A stretch of DNA of 64,000 nucleotides, taken from the NCBI GenBank assembly GCA_018340375.1, contig JAFFJZ010000001.1, positions 33,038,001-33,102,000 on the forward strand, written 5' to 3'. This stretch comes from Gonatopus flavifemur. Taxonomy: Eukaryota; Arthropoda; Insecta; Hymenoptera; Dryinidae. Under the pieces are notes generated by a model that worked only from the letters and a program-made list of their open reading frames with translations, was not told the DNA's origin and ran no database searches. The position numbers were made by a program, and so were the translations under genes. Each line of letters opens with the position of its first letter. Position 1 is the stretch's first letter. Positions 48,831-59,702 of the stretch are shown here, one piece after another.

Positions 48831-49104
48831 CAGACTGTAAAAAATTGCTTCCTGAATTTCATATAAATTTATGTGAAGCAATTAACTTATAAATTTTGTA
48901 TTGACTTTCAAAACTTTTCTGAATTTTCATATTGAATTTTATGATATCTCATACAGAATTATGATTTTTCATGCATTTTTATATGAATTTTAATAAATTT
49001 TGCAGTAAATTTCATGAATTCATGATTGAACTTGATTTCAATTACGAGTTTCAGAATTTTCATATGCATCTGATACATGAAATTTCAGATTGTTTTTTAC
49101 AGGG
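48831..49104. mobile_element. Nested element with TGAATTTCATGAA array
   Basis: Bounded by CAGACTGTAAAAAATTGC and (complement) CCTGTAAAAAACAATCTG. The interior is a chain of GAATTTCAT/ATGAATTT variants. A nearby TA precedes the left end. The right limit is approximate. Confidence 0.55.
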
Positions 49105-49389
49105 CATTTTTGTGAGATTTCTTGACTTTCATCGGAATTTGCTGGATTATCCTGAAAAAACACGGCTTTAGTTGTAGTAACTAAAATCGACATGGAATGA
49201 GAAATTTGAGTTGCCTGGACTGGAATATTGTTTGCTATAACAAGTATTTTTAGTTGGAAACTAATATTTCGTTGAGGCAACTAAATTTCTTATTTGAAAT
49301 TGCCCAGAGAAAAAAGGACGTGATTCTTCACTTGATTTATGATATTGAAAATCACGTTACAAATGACGGGGAAATCAGGTGGTATGTCA

Positions 49390-49777
49390 TGATCAGGGTT
49401 GGACATGTATTTGAAATACAATTATGCGAAAAAGGTATCGGAAATAAACTCGGTACTTCGTATTTTGAATTTACAATACATTTCCTGTAGTATGTTGTAT
49501 ATGAAGTGTATTTTTCAAAGAATTTTATATTTCACAATCGAATAATATAATTTTAAGATGGATTTTCTAAAGTATTTTGTATTTCAAATACATTTTCTGA
49601 GTATTTCGACTGATTCTCAAATATTTGAAAGATCAAATACCAAATATTTTGAAGGAAGCACTTGAAATATAAAATGCTGAAGGAAATATATTTCAATTGT
49701 GAGATATATAACACTGGTTTTTATTCCGGTACGTATTTAGAATGATCGTATTTCAAATACTTGCCCAGTCCTGATCA
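49390..49777. mobile_element. Nested element with GTATTTGAAATAC array
   Basis: Ends TGATCAGGGTTGGACATGTA then TTTGAAATAC and the complement GTATTTCAAATAC-TTGCCCAGTCCTGATCA. The interior is built from GTATTTCAAATAC variants. 388 bases, non-coding. Confidence 0.75.
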
Positions 49778-49974
49778 TTATAAAATGTACCCCTGGCCAA
49801 TGCTGCAAAACATATGAAAAATCACGCTGTAAATCACGTGATATTTCACGTCATTTTCATGAGAATGTTTCAACAAATGAATTTCGAATGAATGAAGTGT
49901 GGAGCAGCTATTAGGAATCGAGTGCAGTTATATGTCGAGATCACGTGAGGAATCAATTAAAAAATTATGTCAAA

Positions 49975-50205
49975 ATTGACAAGGTATCCAGGCATCAAAA
50001 CCCTCGATAATCGGCTCATCACCGATAATTGGCCGTTCACTTTTCGCCATTCCTGGACCCAAGTTATCATCCGGTATTCAGTTATCATCGAACCATTGAT
50101 GGATGCCATTGGCTCATTACCGGGTGCCATTACCGTACGATTAATTCCGCCTATGGTCCAGTCATGAGCCATTATGGGACCGATCGTGAAACCCTGTCAG
50201 GATAA
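49975..50205. repeat. Dispersed GGCTCATTA/GCCATTACC array
   Basis: Loose copies of AATCGGCTCATCACCGATAA, GCCATTACCG and related units. CCCAAGTTATCATCCGG, ACCATTGATG, GCCATTA and the end TGAAACCCTG align in order with 28590-28735. Confidence 0.65.
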
Positions 50206-50412
50206 AAAGGAAAAGACATAACCAAGTTTCGTGACAACCTCCACTCATCCTGCAGACGCTGGGTCCATTTACATTTATAAGATGTGCCTTGAATATTTTT
50301 GATGCTGGAATTCGATTCGGTTCGATTTATTTTGATTCGATTCGAATTCGAGAAAGTAATGTGAAATTCGATTCGATCCGGGTCAAAAATGCGATTCGCA
50401 CATCTCTAACAG

Positions 50413-50513
50413 GGATCATCCATAAAATAAGTTCGCTGTCAGAACTCACTGACTTCACGTTGATGTGACAAAGATATGAACAACGAAAAGCGAACGTATT
50501 TTATGGATGATTC
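50413..50513. mobile_element. Short palindromic MITE
   Basis: Ends GGATCATCCATAAAATAAGT and (complement) GAATCATCCATAAAATACGT, followed by TCGC. About 100 bases, non-coding. Confidence 0.75.
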
Positions 50514-50734
50514 CAAATATATTGATGCGAAAGGCTCTACTGCGAATACAACGCTTACTTTGGTTACGTAATTCTCTATTTAGACCCTGATTTTCAATCA
50601 CAACAATATTTTATAATGCCAAAACCAGAATATGAATTAAGAATGAAATATTCGAGAAATCACAGATTTTCACAAGTCTTCAGAAATTTCTCCCATTATT
50701 TTATATCTTATCTCCCTTATCTTGGATTTCATTA

Positions 50735-51400
50735 TTGGGAGGTTCTCATCAAGCGAATTCCGAAATGAGGTGATTTTCTCGAATTTTTTTCCTTAAGAAG
50801 GAAGTAAATTAGGAACTCGAGTTATTTGAGTCTCATTAAGTGGGTCTTGAAGTACATGAAAAAAATGTTCTTAAAGTCAAAGGATTCGTATCCCGGAACT
50901 GTGAAGGCGTTTTTCTCGAAACCACTTTTTTCAAATTTGGCTTCACGACATCTCAAAAATTACTCAACGGATCGCTCTTTTTTGTTTTTTATTTTGAAGC
51001 TGATTGAATTTATTGGAGGATGAAACTAAATGGAGATCACATTTGCCTGTTTTTTTTCTTTTTATAGCACTTTAAAGAGCGAAAGAGGTGAAAAAACGCT
51101 ACCAAAACTTCGCATGTCTGTCATTTTTTGAATTTTGTACTTTTCATTGGTTTTATTGATACAACTTCCAACAAATATAATATATTTCATAAAAATGTTT
51201 AGATGTTATGGTTTAGGTGGTTATGTTTCAACACGTATCAACAATTCCCATGGCATTATTTTTTAATGAAAAAAATTTTTTTATGTACTTAGAGACTCAA
51301 TTGACAAGTGTGAAAACCCCCGAGTTCTTTATCAACTTCCTTCGAAAAATCTTCGAAGAAAATCACCTTATTTTGGGGTCGCTAGATGAGAACCTCCCCT
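50735..51400. mobile_element. GGGGAGG-ended element
   Basis: Inverted ends TTGGGAGGTTCTCATCAAGC and (complement) AGGGGAGGTTCTCATCTAGC; both continue to AGGTGATTTTCT. TA flanks at 50733-50734 and 51401-51402. It has no coding sequence. It is grouped by its end with the elements at 3362 and 7135. Confidence 0.7.
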
Positions 51401-51555
51401 TAAGACTGCTTTTTGTGAGATGATTATTGGTGTTTCATGGCACGGAAAAAATAATTCGCTATGTGATAGCTAAGAATTAGCTGTGGAAGCTATTTCGTGT
51501 ATTTGATGTTTGGATAGCTACAAATATTGCTGTAATGGCTAAATTTTAGCTACTA

Positions 51556-51792
51556 CATTGGAAGGAAAAAATCTCAAACCAAGAAAATAATTGACCAAGT
51601 CCAATCCGATATCTTCTGGAGTCAAGAAAACTTTCTTTAAGCTAAGAAAACATTGACTCAGTTTGAAGCTATGCACAGTGATATGGAGAAAAATTTCTTA
51701 CCCCAAGTACATATCTTCTTTAGATAAGAAAAAAATATACATTCTGTGACCAAGAAAATATGTTCTTAGGAATGAGATAATTTTTATCTCAG
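51556..51792. mobile_element. Insert in TAGCTA copy 4, AAGAAAA array
   Basis: Sits between TA at 51554-51555 and TA at 51793-51794. Degenerate ends CATTGGAAGGAAAAAATCTC and (complement) CTGAGATAAAAATTATCTC. The interior carries CAAGAAAAT/TTTTCTTA variants. Confidence 0.6.
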
Positions 51793-51854
51793 TATATAGC
51801 AATAACTTTTAGTGACACAGCTAAAAAATAGCTATCATAGCTATTTTTCAGCTA

Positions 51855-52051
51855 CCCAGCTCAAAAGATCCGATTCAAACCTATTAACTGGTTAATCAGT
51901 ATGCATCAGAGTTTTGTCCAGGAATTTTCCTATTCGATCTGATTCAAATCTAATCGGTTTGAATGAGATCAAATAGCAAAATTCCCGGGCAAAAATCCGA
52001 TTCAAACTGATTAACGAGTTAATAAGGGTCCATCGGATTTTTGAAGTAGGG
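51855..52051. mobile_element. Insert in TAGCTA copy 4, GATTCAAA array
   Basis: Ends CCCAGCTCAAAAGATCCGAT and (complement) CCCTACTTCAAAAATCCGAT, TA duplicated at 51853-51854 and 52052-52053. The interior repeats CCGATTCAAAC and TTAACNNGTTAAT. 197 bases. Confidence 0.8.
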
Positions 52052-52086
52052 TATCGAAATATCAGCCACATCATTTTTTTCTGTGT

Positions 52087-53517
52087 GGAAGGTTGATGGT
52101 TCACCGATGCCAGGGAAGGTCCATCGCTGGCCAACAACAACTGAACTGATCGTGTTCGCTAGATTCCTAAACATTTCGAGCTGATGTTTTATCGAAATCG
52201 AGGAACTTCGATAAAAAATCAATAAAGTAATCAAATTCAATGAACTGTTTTCAACGAATTCATACCGAAAGGATAATTACATCAATTTTTGCTGATTGAA
52301 TTTGGTTAAACAATTAATTATATAATCAGTTGATAACAATCAATTGAGATCCAGTCGTATATACAACGGAAAACGGAAAATTCATCATATTCGTGGAACC
52401 TGTACGTTCGTTCTATTATATTCGATTTGTCGAGTGCAAACAAATGTCACGAGATTCGATAATTATCGGGACATCCCCAAACATCGTTACTACCCCCTCG
52501 ACTACACCAACATTCTATCACTGTGTCCTCGTCAAACATAATGCGCACACCATAGTTCCTACCTAACACGTAATGAGATTGATGCAATCACAATCGATGC
52601 GTGTAATCCCAGCCAATTTACACGCGAAGACGTAAATTTAGACCGAATATTAACCAGGTAGAAATGATAAACGATAATGAGAACAATATTGTTCTCTCGC
52701 ATTATCATTGATTCTTCTTTTTTCTCTTGGATATTGAATTTTCCGATAGGATAAACGAATTCGAATTCGCGCGAATTTTATCATCGGCGATGGTTTACGT
52801 GAATACGAAAACCAGTCTCGTATATTATCGTGTCATGTAATATCGGTGCGGAACGATTTGAAATCATGGCTGGAAGATTAGAAAAGCCCTTTGCCATATG
52901 GGACAGAGCGATGCAATCCGACAACCCCATTCCATTCGCTCCCGCGTGAAACCCTCGACCGATTTCGAGGATGTTTTCCAATCAGGGAACAATCATTCCT
53001 CGACGAGCGAACGAATCTTTTTATCGAATCATCGTCATCTTCTTCCTCTATCTTTTCTGTCTCTCTTTCTCTTGTTTTCTCTTCATGAAAATATAGCAGC
53101 GTGGGAGAGTGGAATGAGAGAAGAGAGTTTTCAACTCATTGTATAGGGTTGCGGGAGAAAATAAATGAGAGATCATCAGAATTCTATAAGTTGGAAGTGA
53201 TGTGTATTTAAATCAAAATATTTTAATAATAGTATTTCTTGTTTTGTGATCGATGGACTAAAATGGCAAATACAGGTTTCATTTTTTTGTCTAAATTTCC
53301 AGGAAGAGTTTCGATACAATTCGAATAAAAAACATAAGTTCCTCACATTATACTAATTTTTAGATACATCTTCTTATTCAAATGATCAGTTTTATTCACA
53401 AAATCTAAATCCACTAGAATTGAAAGATCGAGATACAACTGGGATGTCACCGTCGTAGCGTAATGGACGCGATATTCGCAATTAGATGGATATGTATAAA
53501 TATTCCTGTTGAAAAAA
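52087..53517. other. Unassigned DNA
   Basis: No supported gene. A pyrimidine-rich tract lies at 53030-53090. Confidence 0.4.
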
Positions 53518-54315
53518 CCCAGTATGGCTCAACAAGGAACCAAGTTGGTCCCAGCTGGACTGACTTGGTACCAGCTGGTGCCATTTACAGACCATGAGGG
53601 TTGGTCCAACAACCAATATGTGACCAACTGATGCTAGTTACAGGACATGTCGGCGGACTGAACGACCAATATAGGTTCAACTTAGTCCTAACTAGACTGG
53701 CCTAATTCCAATTCTACCAACTCAAACTTGACTCTTTCAAGTGCACCAATATCAGAGTGATTTTGAAAAATAAACATGATGCACGTTTTCTCAATATCAG
53801 GATTAATTGAAGAACGTTATCAAAAAAGTATCAACAACTATAAGTGTATTGTAAATGCAAACATCCTGACAAACCGATGACCGAATCGTGAACTTGGTCT
53901 AATTGCGAAATTTAAAGAAACGATACCTTGCAAATTAATCAAACATTGAAGAAAGATCTCTAAATGCCAGTGGAATTAAACTATGATCCAATTTCATAAA
54001 AATTACAGCAAATCAAAATCAAGTACAGAAGTTCTGTTCTACCAAAATTTCTAAGATGCATGTATCATCATCTGAGGCCGTACGAAGCATGGTCTGCCCC
54101 AGGTTGATACTAGGACTGGGTAGAACCATGCAGGGTAAGACCGAACTCTAGGTGGACTCATATTAGGTAGTACCAGTCTAGGTAGGAACAACTTGATCCC
54201 ATGTAAGTTGATTCTGTGCGGAACGGTTTTACCTGACATGGTTCGACCATGTAAACAAATTCCCACTGGTCCTACCCGGCGTGTTCGAACCCAGCTGGAA
54301 CCCAGCTGGTCCTAA
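53518..54315. repeat. CCCAGCTGGTACC / GGTCCTACC motif array
   Basis: Two dense blocks (about 53518-53720 and 54075-54315) hold loose CCAGCTGGTNCC, TTGGTCCAAC and GGTNCTACC copies in both orientations. The centre (53740-54050) is plain AT-rich DNA, suggesting a nested insertion. No coding sequence. Confidence 0.6.
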
Positions 54316-54528
54316 TATAATTCTATTATGAAACTTTCAATACAAAATATATAAAATAACTTAAATGTAGAAACGGGAAGAATATTGCATTTAAAATTAC
54401 TGTTGTAGTTTACTATTTGCGCACCATATTGAAAATTATAGCAGGAATTATGGTATTTTCATTCAATTTTAGATGAATAACCACAATTTTTGTTATAAAT
54501 TTCAAAATTATCCACAGATAGTGATGTA

Positions 54529-54774
54529 CACGGAGAAAAAAGATCATGGAATGATCGCTAGAAAAGATAGTAAACTGGTGACAACCACAAATTCCTGTAG
54601 ACAGCCGCTAACAGAGACGAGTAATGATTCCTATTTTGGTATACTATATTGTATTTTAATATACCAAAATAGGAATCATTACTCGTCTCTGTGAGCGACT
54701 GCGTGCAGAAACTCGTAGTTGTCACCAGTTTACTATCTTTTCTAGTGATCATTCCATGATGTTTTTTCTCTGTG
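54529..54774. mobile_element. Near-perfect CACGGAGAAAA palindrome
   Basis: 246 bases, TA duplicated at 54527-54528 and 54775-54776. Arms share ATCATGGAATGATC, CTAGAAAAGATAGTAAACTG, GTGACAAC, CAGAGACGAGTAATGATTCC and TATTTTGGTATA, with almost no loop. It must form a very stable hairpin when transcribed. Confidence 0.93.
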
Positions 54775-54776
54775 TA

Positions 54777-55884
54777 CCACAATCATTTGAAATGTGATAT
54801 TTTCTACATGCACCGTGGAAATGAATCTGCGCATATGTTTTCATTATGATTCACCATGACCCTAGTGAAAATGGGAGCGTAAGAAGAGTATGAAGTGACG
54901 CGGGAGAGTGAATGAAACAGTATCTAAGCGCGAAAGAAGCAGGAACTGAAACATTTTACGCTTCATTTGTTTCAAAGTTCCCTTCCGACGAGCGGAAATT
55001 TCCACCAGGAGATTAGTGTATAAAGCTTATTATATTTTTCAGTACATTTCAATATCATCGTTTCATTATAAAAATATATTAAGATACATTAAATTAAGTT
55101 CCAAAAGTGATTATATTTTTCAATACGTCATATTAGAAAATTTTTACTATACGATTTTGATTATACATTTCTCTCCGTGCAAGAAAAATTTCGATTCACG
55201 TACCTCACCTTTGTCATTCGATGTCGTTTTCAGCGCACACTCACCGAACAAATAATAAATACTTCATCACATCGGTAAATTCATTTTTCCGATGTCCACG
55301 CTACACAACGAAAGACAAGGAGACTAAGCTCGGACGAATATCGAATAATTAATTGACAGACTCTAATTCGCTTGCCGATATCATCTGGAGATATGAAGTA
55401 CACGTACATACAGTTTATATGAATAATAACGGGTATTATATCATGAAACGTGTGTACGCGGATATCAAACTCATAGAGGAGGTGAAAATCTCGACTAAAT
55501 ATATACGTTGAACAATTAGTATCGTTTCAATAACAATGTTACAACCAGCGTTCGCTAATCTGACCGGTCAGTAACCGTCTGCATCATTGACAATCTATTT
55601 CCATTACGGGTTTAGTATTTTAATCTCATACCGAATTCAGTCAAATCGTTGTTCGATGTCCAATAATGTTATTCAATTAATTTAGGATGATCGAAGACAA
55701 TTTTATTCCTGGAAATTGGATATGAGTTCTAAAAATCGAGAGAAAAATCAAAACTTGAAATTAGATTTTCAATAATATAATGAATTTTGTGTTGAATTTG
55801 CATCGATTGGTTGAAGAATAGGATTTCTTTCTAATCAATTTTCACGATTCGCAGTTGTTTTTTTGAAAATCTGAGGTTTATTTG
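54777..55884. other. Unassigned DNA
   Basis: No supported gene, repeat or RNA gene recognised. Confidence 0.4.
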
Positions 55885-56072
55885 CACTGAGAAAAGAATT
55901 TGGTTACATGAAATAAATACATTTATTTGTCACCTAGTGACAAATATTCATTTACTGTCAACAAATATTACAGTTGGGACCATAGGATCTATTTTATACA
56001 GCATTTGGAATGAAAAAACCATTCATTTGGTACGTTTATTTCATATTAACACTGCCATACTTTTTTTGAGTA
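55885..56072. mobile_element. Palindromic element with ATGAAATAAA arms
   Basis: Starts CACTGAGAAAAGAATTTGG. Arms share ATGAAATAAATACATTTATT against TTTGGTACGTTTATTTCAT in complement. The right end, CATACTTTTTTTGAG, is eroded, so limits and target duplication are unsure. Confidence 0.5.
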
Positions 56073-56635
56073 ACGAATGATTCTTGTTTCATAACAAAGT
56101 GATTTGATATCTCTAACTTTTTCATATGATAAACCACAGTCAAGTATGAGTCCACACAAAATACAAATCATTCAAATCGAATTTGAGAACTAGTTGGATG
56201 TATGTAATTAGTTTCCGATCAATACAAGATTCATTTTGCTGGAATGCAGATTTGTTAATAGTTAATAAATCTGATTTGTGACAAAAATTATAAGTTTGGC
56301 GTGACTCTTCACATATTTGGATGTGGCGGTCCGAGTGTCGGCGCATGTGCGATAACCGTTATATTATTCACCATAACACGATAACACTTATAACACTTTT
56401 AATTTCGCTGGTTAAAAAAATCCATAGAATCTGACGAAATGAAATTTAATGGGATGTGGTCAGAACATTGCGCGGGACTCAGTCAGATTTGGCAAGATTC
56501 AATCAAAATTACATTGAGAAAACATATTCATCTAATTGAATCTCATTGAAAATGGTTGAATAAGATTTGGTTAGAGCATTGTGTAAGATTCAATGAGATT
56601 TGGCGAGAATCAATGGATTTGTTTTACCAGGGTTA
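56073..56635. repeat. Unassigned DNA with AGATTCAATNAGATTTGG array
   Basis: From about 56425 to 56630 there are loose copies of AAGATTCAATCA, GAATCTCATTGAA and AGATTTGGCGAGAATCAATG. The rest shows nothing. GATTTGTTAATAGTTAA at 56250 recurs at 57192. Confidence 0.5.
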
Positions 56636-56905
56636 CCTTTGAATCTATAATTTTTGATAATTTATATAGTTTTGAATGAGAAAAGGACTGTGTTGGGATA
56701 ACAGCTTGTAATAACGTAGATTAAAACCCACCATATGCAATTATTAGGAGCCATTATAGAACACCAGTTTCTGATATTTAACTGTATTTTTAATTAACGC
56801 TATTATAAACTATCATTTTGATACAGTTCCTCATTCAAAACTACATATACTAATGATATTATAAACGGTAGAGTCAATAATAAATTATAGGTTCAAAACA
56901 CTAAT
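56636..56905. repeat. Imperfect palindrome, TAGTTTTGAATGAG arms
   Basis: The left arm (GAATCTATAATTTTTGATAA, then TAGTTTTGAATGAG) is matched in complement by CTCATTCAAAACTACATA and AAATTATAGGTTC. Probably an eroded MITE. Confidence 0.6.
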
Positions 56906-57354
56906 TCGAAACTATTCCCATTCACAATGGTTTTTTACAGGAAATTTTGAGCAAGCAGTGATGTGTATCAACTAAGAAATGGTTATATCAATAAATCGTG
57001 ATGTTAGTTCAACTTCATTATAATCTTCCTCCAAATTACATTATTCTCCGATTGATTAATGCTTCAATATTGGCCCAAATAATGTGAAAATAATCTAAAA
57101 TTTATATTGTACTCACAGAATTTCATAATAGTTTTGAATTCAATTGTTCAATTTTTCAATCAACTGAAAATCAATTTCATACAAAAACATGATTTGTTAA
57201 TAGTTAACGAATGTTTGAGTTATCCAAAGAGCATCGCACAAATATGCGGCTTGGTGATAATAATTTTATATTTATTTCGACATAAGCAAATATAGGGTTC
57301 GTTTACTATAAACTAATCTTGTTAACTATAAATAAATCTTTTTCTCAGAATGGG

Positions 57355-57547
57355 ATCTTTGTTATATGCGGTCTACCTGCATTTCAAAATTTCCCACAAG
57401 GTAGGGGTTTGGTTTGGGGAGGTTTGGTTCAGTTTAGTTCGAAAAGGATACGTCCCCTTTTTCCATAATCCCCTCCCCGTTATCCTCAAACTAAACCCCC
57501 ACCTTGTAAGGAATTTTGAAATTCAGGTAGACCGCATATAACAAGAA
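57355..57547. repeat. Strong 193-base palindrome
   Basis: Arms share TTGTTATATGCGGTCTACCT, CATTTCAAAATT, CACAAGGTAGGGGTTTGGTT and GGGGA. No CAC-type end and no clear target duplication. Probably a foldback element of another family. Confidence 0.85.
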
Positions 57548-58063
57548 TGCCGTTTATTTTTTCGTGAGTGCTTTTTTCTTGAAAATGGGTGAACAAAAAT
57601 TGTCGATAAATGTGATGAATTTTAATATATCTCATCGACAAAATTTATGATAGGTGCTATACACTGATCAGGTCAATGGCCGTCGTTGCTCATAATATCT
57701 AGGAATTTAGCTTAAGTCTTGATTCAATGGAGAGAAATTACAAGAAAAATATTGTTGAATATTGTATAAATATCACAACAAAATTGATACGCTTGAAGGT
57801 TGTTAATCTTCTCAGAAATTATTTCTTTTTTTTTGCGTTCCAGAAAGGCATAATAAATAGTATACACGTTAATGAACTTGTTTACGTGCTTGATAAAGCT
57901 GCAACAGGGTGGGGTAGCATATTTATGGAGGTGCATGCGAATCACTTGTGCTTCACGTAACTTATTACACACGCGTAGTATATCCAATACCATGAACATC
58001 GAAACTCCTACAAAGGGCTGTTAATTATGAACAACATTATGAAAAACATTTATGACACCAAAA
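57548..58063. other. Unassigned DNA
   Basis: Two complementary short frames; no supported gene. Confidence 0.4.
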
Positions 58064-58279
58064 CCCAAGCAACACAAGAGGTTAAAAATGCTAAGAACGT
58101 GTTTGGGAAATCCTAAAAACACGCTTAGAACCTCCAAATGAGACTGTTTCGAATAATTATATGCTATGCACCTCCATAGAATATCTTGACGAATTTATCC
58201 AAAATAGTCTCATTTGCACATTCTTTTCACATTCACTGTATCATCATAGCACCTTTGAGAAGTTCTTGTGTTACTTGGG
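58064..58279. mobile_element. CCCAAG-ended small element
   Basis: Ends CCCAAGCAACACAAGAGGTT and (complement) CCCAAGTAACACAAGAACTT. The flanks are AA on both sides. The interior repeats TAAGAACGTGTTT / AAACACGCTTAGAA. 216 bases. Confidence 0.65.
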
Positions 58280-58407
58280 AAGAGAAATGCACTCGGTGCA
58301 TAAGAAGGATTATTCAGGACCCGAATGATCAAAACTGTACAAAATCATTCTCTAAATTTCTTGGGATGAGAATTTCAATCTTCAAAGCGATTTAAAATTT
58401 CACCCTG

Positions 58408-58687
58408 CACGGAGAAAAAAAATTCGTTGGAATAGCAAGAATTTCGCTGTCTTAACGAAACTCGCTTGTTATTATATGGACAGCAAGCAAGTCCACTGAA
58501 GTGAACGGCGATTCGTTGTTTCAGCGAATCAAGCTCCGTAAAATTAGCGAAAGACTGATAATTATAACGAATCATTTAGTAAATACAGCGAATCAGCTCA
58601 TTAACACAATGAAATGTCATCGTTAGGTTATTCAATCCGTTCAGCGAAGACGAATTCGTTAAAATAACGAAATCTTTCTTCTCCGTG
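58408..58687. mobile_element. CACGGAGAAA MITE with AACGAA/TTCGTT array
   Basis: Ends CACGGAGAAAAAAAATTCG and TTTCTTCTCCGTG. TG duplicated at 58406-58407 and 58688-58689. The interior is a series of TTCGTT/AACGAA and AGCGAAT units. 280 bases. Confidence 0.87.
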
Positions 58688-58689
58688 TG

Positions 58690-58833
58690 ACCCAGGTAGC
58701 ACACGCACGTTCTGATAATGTACGTTGAGGATATTCGAATATTCTGTGGAGATTCTTATTACGTATGAATATATTTTACGCACATTCTCAAATATTCTCA
58801 GAATATGATGCCACGGATATTGTGGGAATATTA
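58690..58833. repeat. GAATATTC motif patch
   Basis: GAATATTC, GATATTCGAATATTC and CAAATATTCTCAGAATAT variants between 58725 and 58830, just before the next MITE. Probably part of an older array element. Confidence 0.5.
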
Positions 58834-59073
58834 CACGGAAAAAAGAAAATGGAGAAATTTACCTTGTAGGATGACAACGCGTTGTTTCGAGCCTTTGAAT
58901 GGAAAGTTTTACAAAATATATTGTCGAATAATTCACATCATGGGAGAAAAATCTATTTTTGTCTCATACTGTGAATTATTCGACAATATATTTTGTAAAA
59001 ATTCCCATTTAAAGGCTCGAAGCGACGCATTGTCATCCTACACGGTAAATTTCTCCATTTTCTTTTTTCCATG
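58834..59073. mobile_element. CACGGAAAAAAG palindromic MITE
   Basis: 240-base near-perfect palindrome. Arms share GAAAATGGAGAAATTTACC, AGGATGACAA, TTTTACAAAATATATTGTCG and AATAATTCACA. TA duplicated at 58832-58833 and 59074-59075. The long frames on both strands here are its two arms. Confidence 0.92.
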
Positions 59074-59075
59074 TA

Positions 59076-59464
59076 GAAAAAAACTCTGCGAATTGGCACA
59101 TGGCTTCCTCGTTTGTGTTGAAATAAAAAATAACATGTTTTCTTTTCCTCTTCCGTTCTTTTTAAAGAATCAGGTTGACATTTATATCGGACTGCGATCC
59201 ACACTGCATAAAGCTGTGGTGAAAATTTCATGAAAATTGGATGATAGGAACTGAAGTTATCCGCATGATAACGATGTTTACAAAATTTTCAAATTTTGTT
59301 TCGAAGCTCAGTGCTTACCACTTTCTTCCTTCGATAACGATTTGTTTGAAATTCACACCATGCAACTAACCCCCCGTAAACTGATTATACTCCAAGTTTC
59401 ATGGCATTTGGATGATACCGACATGGGGAAGGCATGCTTGATCCGAGCTCCGTCCCGTCTGACA
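59076..59464. other. Unassigned DNA
   Basis: No gene or repeat recognised. Confidence 0.4.
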
Positions 59465-59616
59465 CACTGAGAGAAGTTCAGTAAATAGTAATATACTTGT
59501 TCGATAAATCCAAATAGTGCTGAACTTTCAGCGATGTTTCATGAAATTTTAAGAAGGATTACTGAAATTTTGCTTTACATTGCTCAGTGTTCTTGAATCG
59601 TCATTATTCAATACAA

Positions 59617-59702
59617 TATTTATGACCAAATTTGCTATGTGTCATTCAATTACTAAACGCTTAGGAATTGGGTGATACACAGCGAATTTGGTCGTGAATA
59701 TT
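59617..59702. repeat. Short palindrome nested in the CACTGAGAGAAG element
   Basis: Arms AATATTTATGACCAAATTTG and CGAATTTGGTCGTGAATATT, with GTGTCA-TTCAATT matching AATTGGGTGATACAC. Confidence 0.8.

Larger units (their letters stand above)
48591..50409. mobile_element. Composite element with AATTCGAA motif ends
   Basis: Inverted ends TTAGAGGTGCGCGATTCG (48591-48608) and CGATTCGCACATCTCTAA (50392-50409). Next to each end are loose AATTCGAAT/ATTCGATTCG copies (48600-48680, 50310-50400). Nested inside are 48831-49104, 49390-49777 and a motif array at 49975-50205, plus AGTTGNNACTAAA variants at 49165-49285. Confidence 0.65.
51441..52086. mobile_element. TAGCTA element, copy 4 (interrupted twice)
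   Basis: The left part has CACGGAAAAAATAATTCGC, TAGCTAAGAATTAGCTGTGG and TTTGGATAGC. The middle part (51795-51854) has AGCAATAACTTTTAGTGACA and AAAATAGCTATCATAGC. The right part (52052-52086) has TATCGAAATATCAGCCACAT and ends TTTTTTTCTGTG. Two separate inserts split it at TA sites. Confidence 0.78.

Noticed and set aside
53448..53500. tRNA-like stretch CGTAGCGTAATGGACGCG
   Set aside because: No acceptor stem pairing or T-arm consensus could be found.
54473..54782. Two near-identical proteins on opposite strands
   Set aside because: They are read from the two arms of a 246-base palindrome.
58805..59233. 142-codon plus-strand frame with a similar minus-strand frame
   Set aside because: Most of it lies in the palindromic MITE 58834-59073; the similarity is arm to arm.
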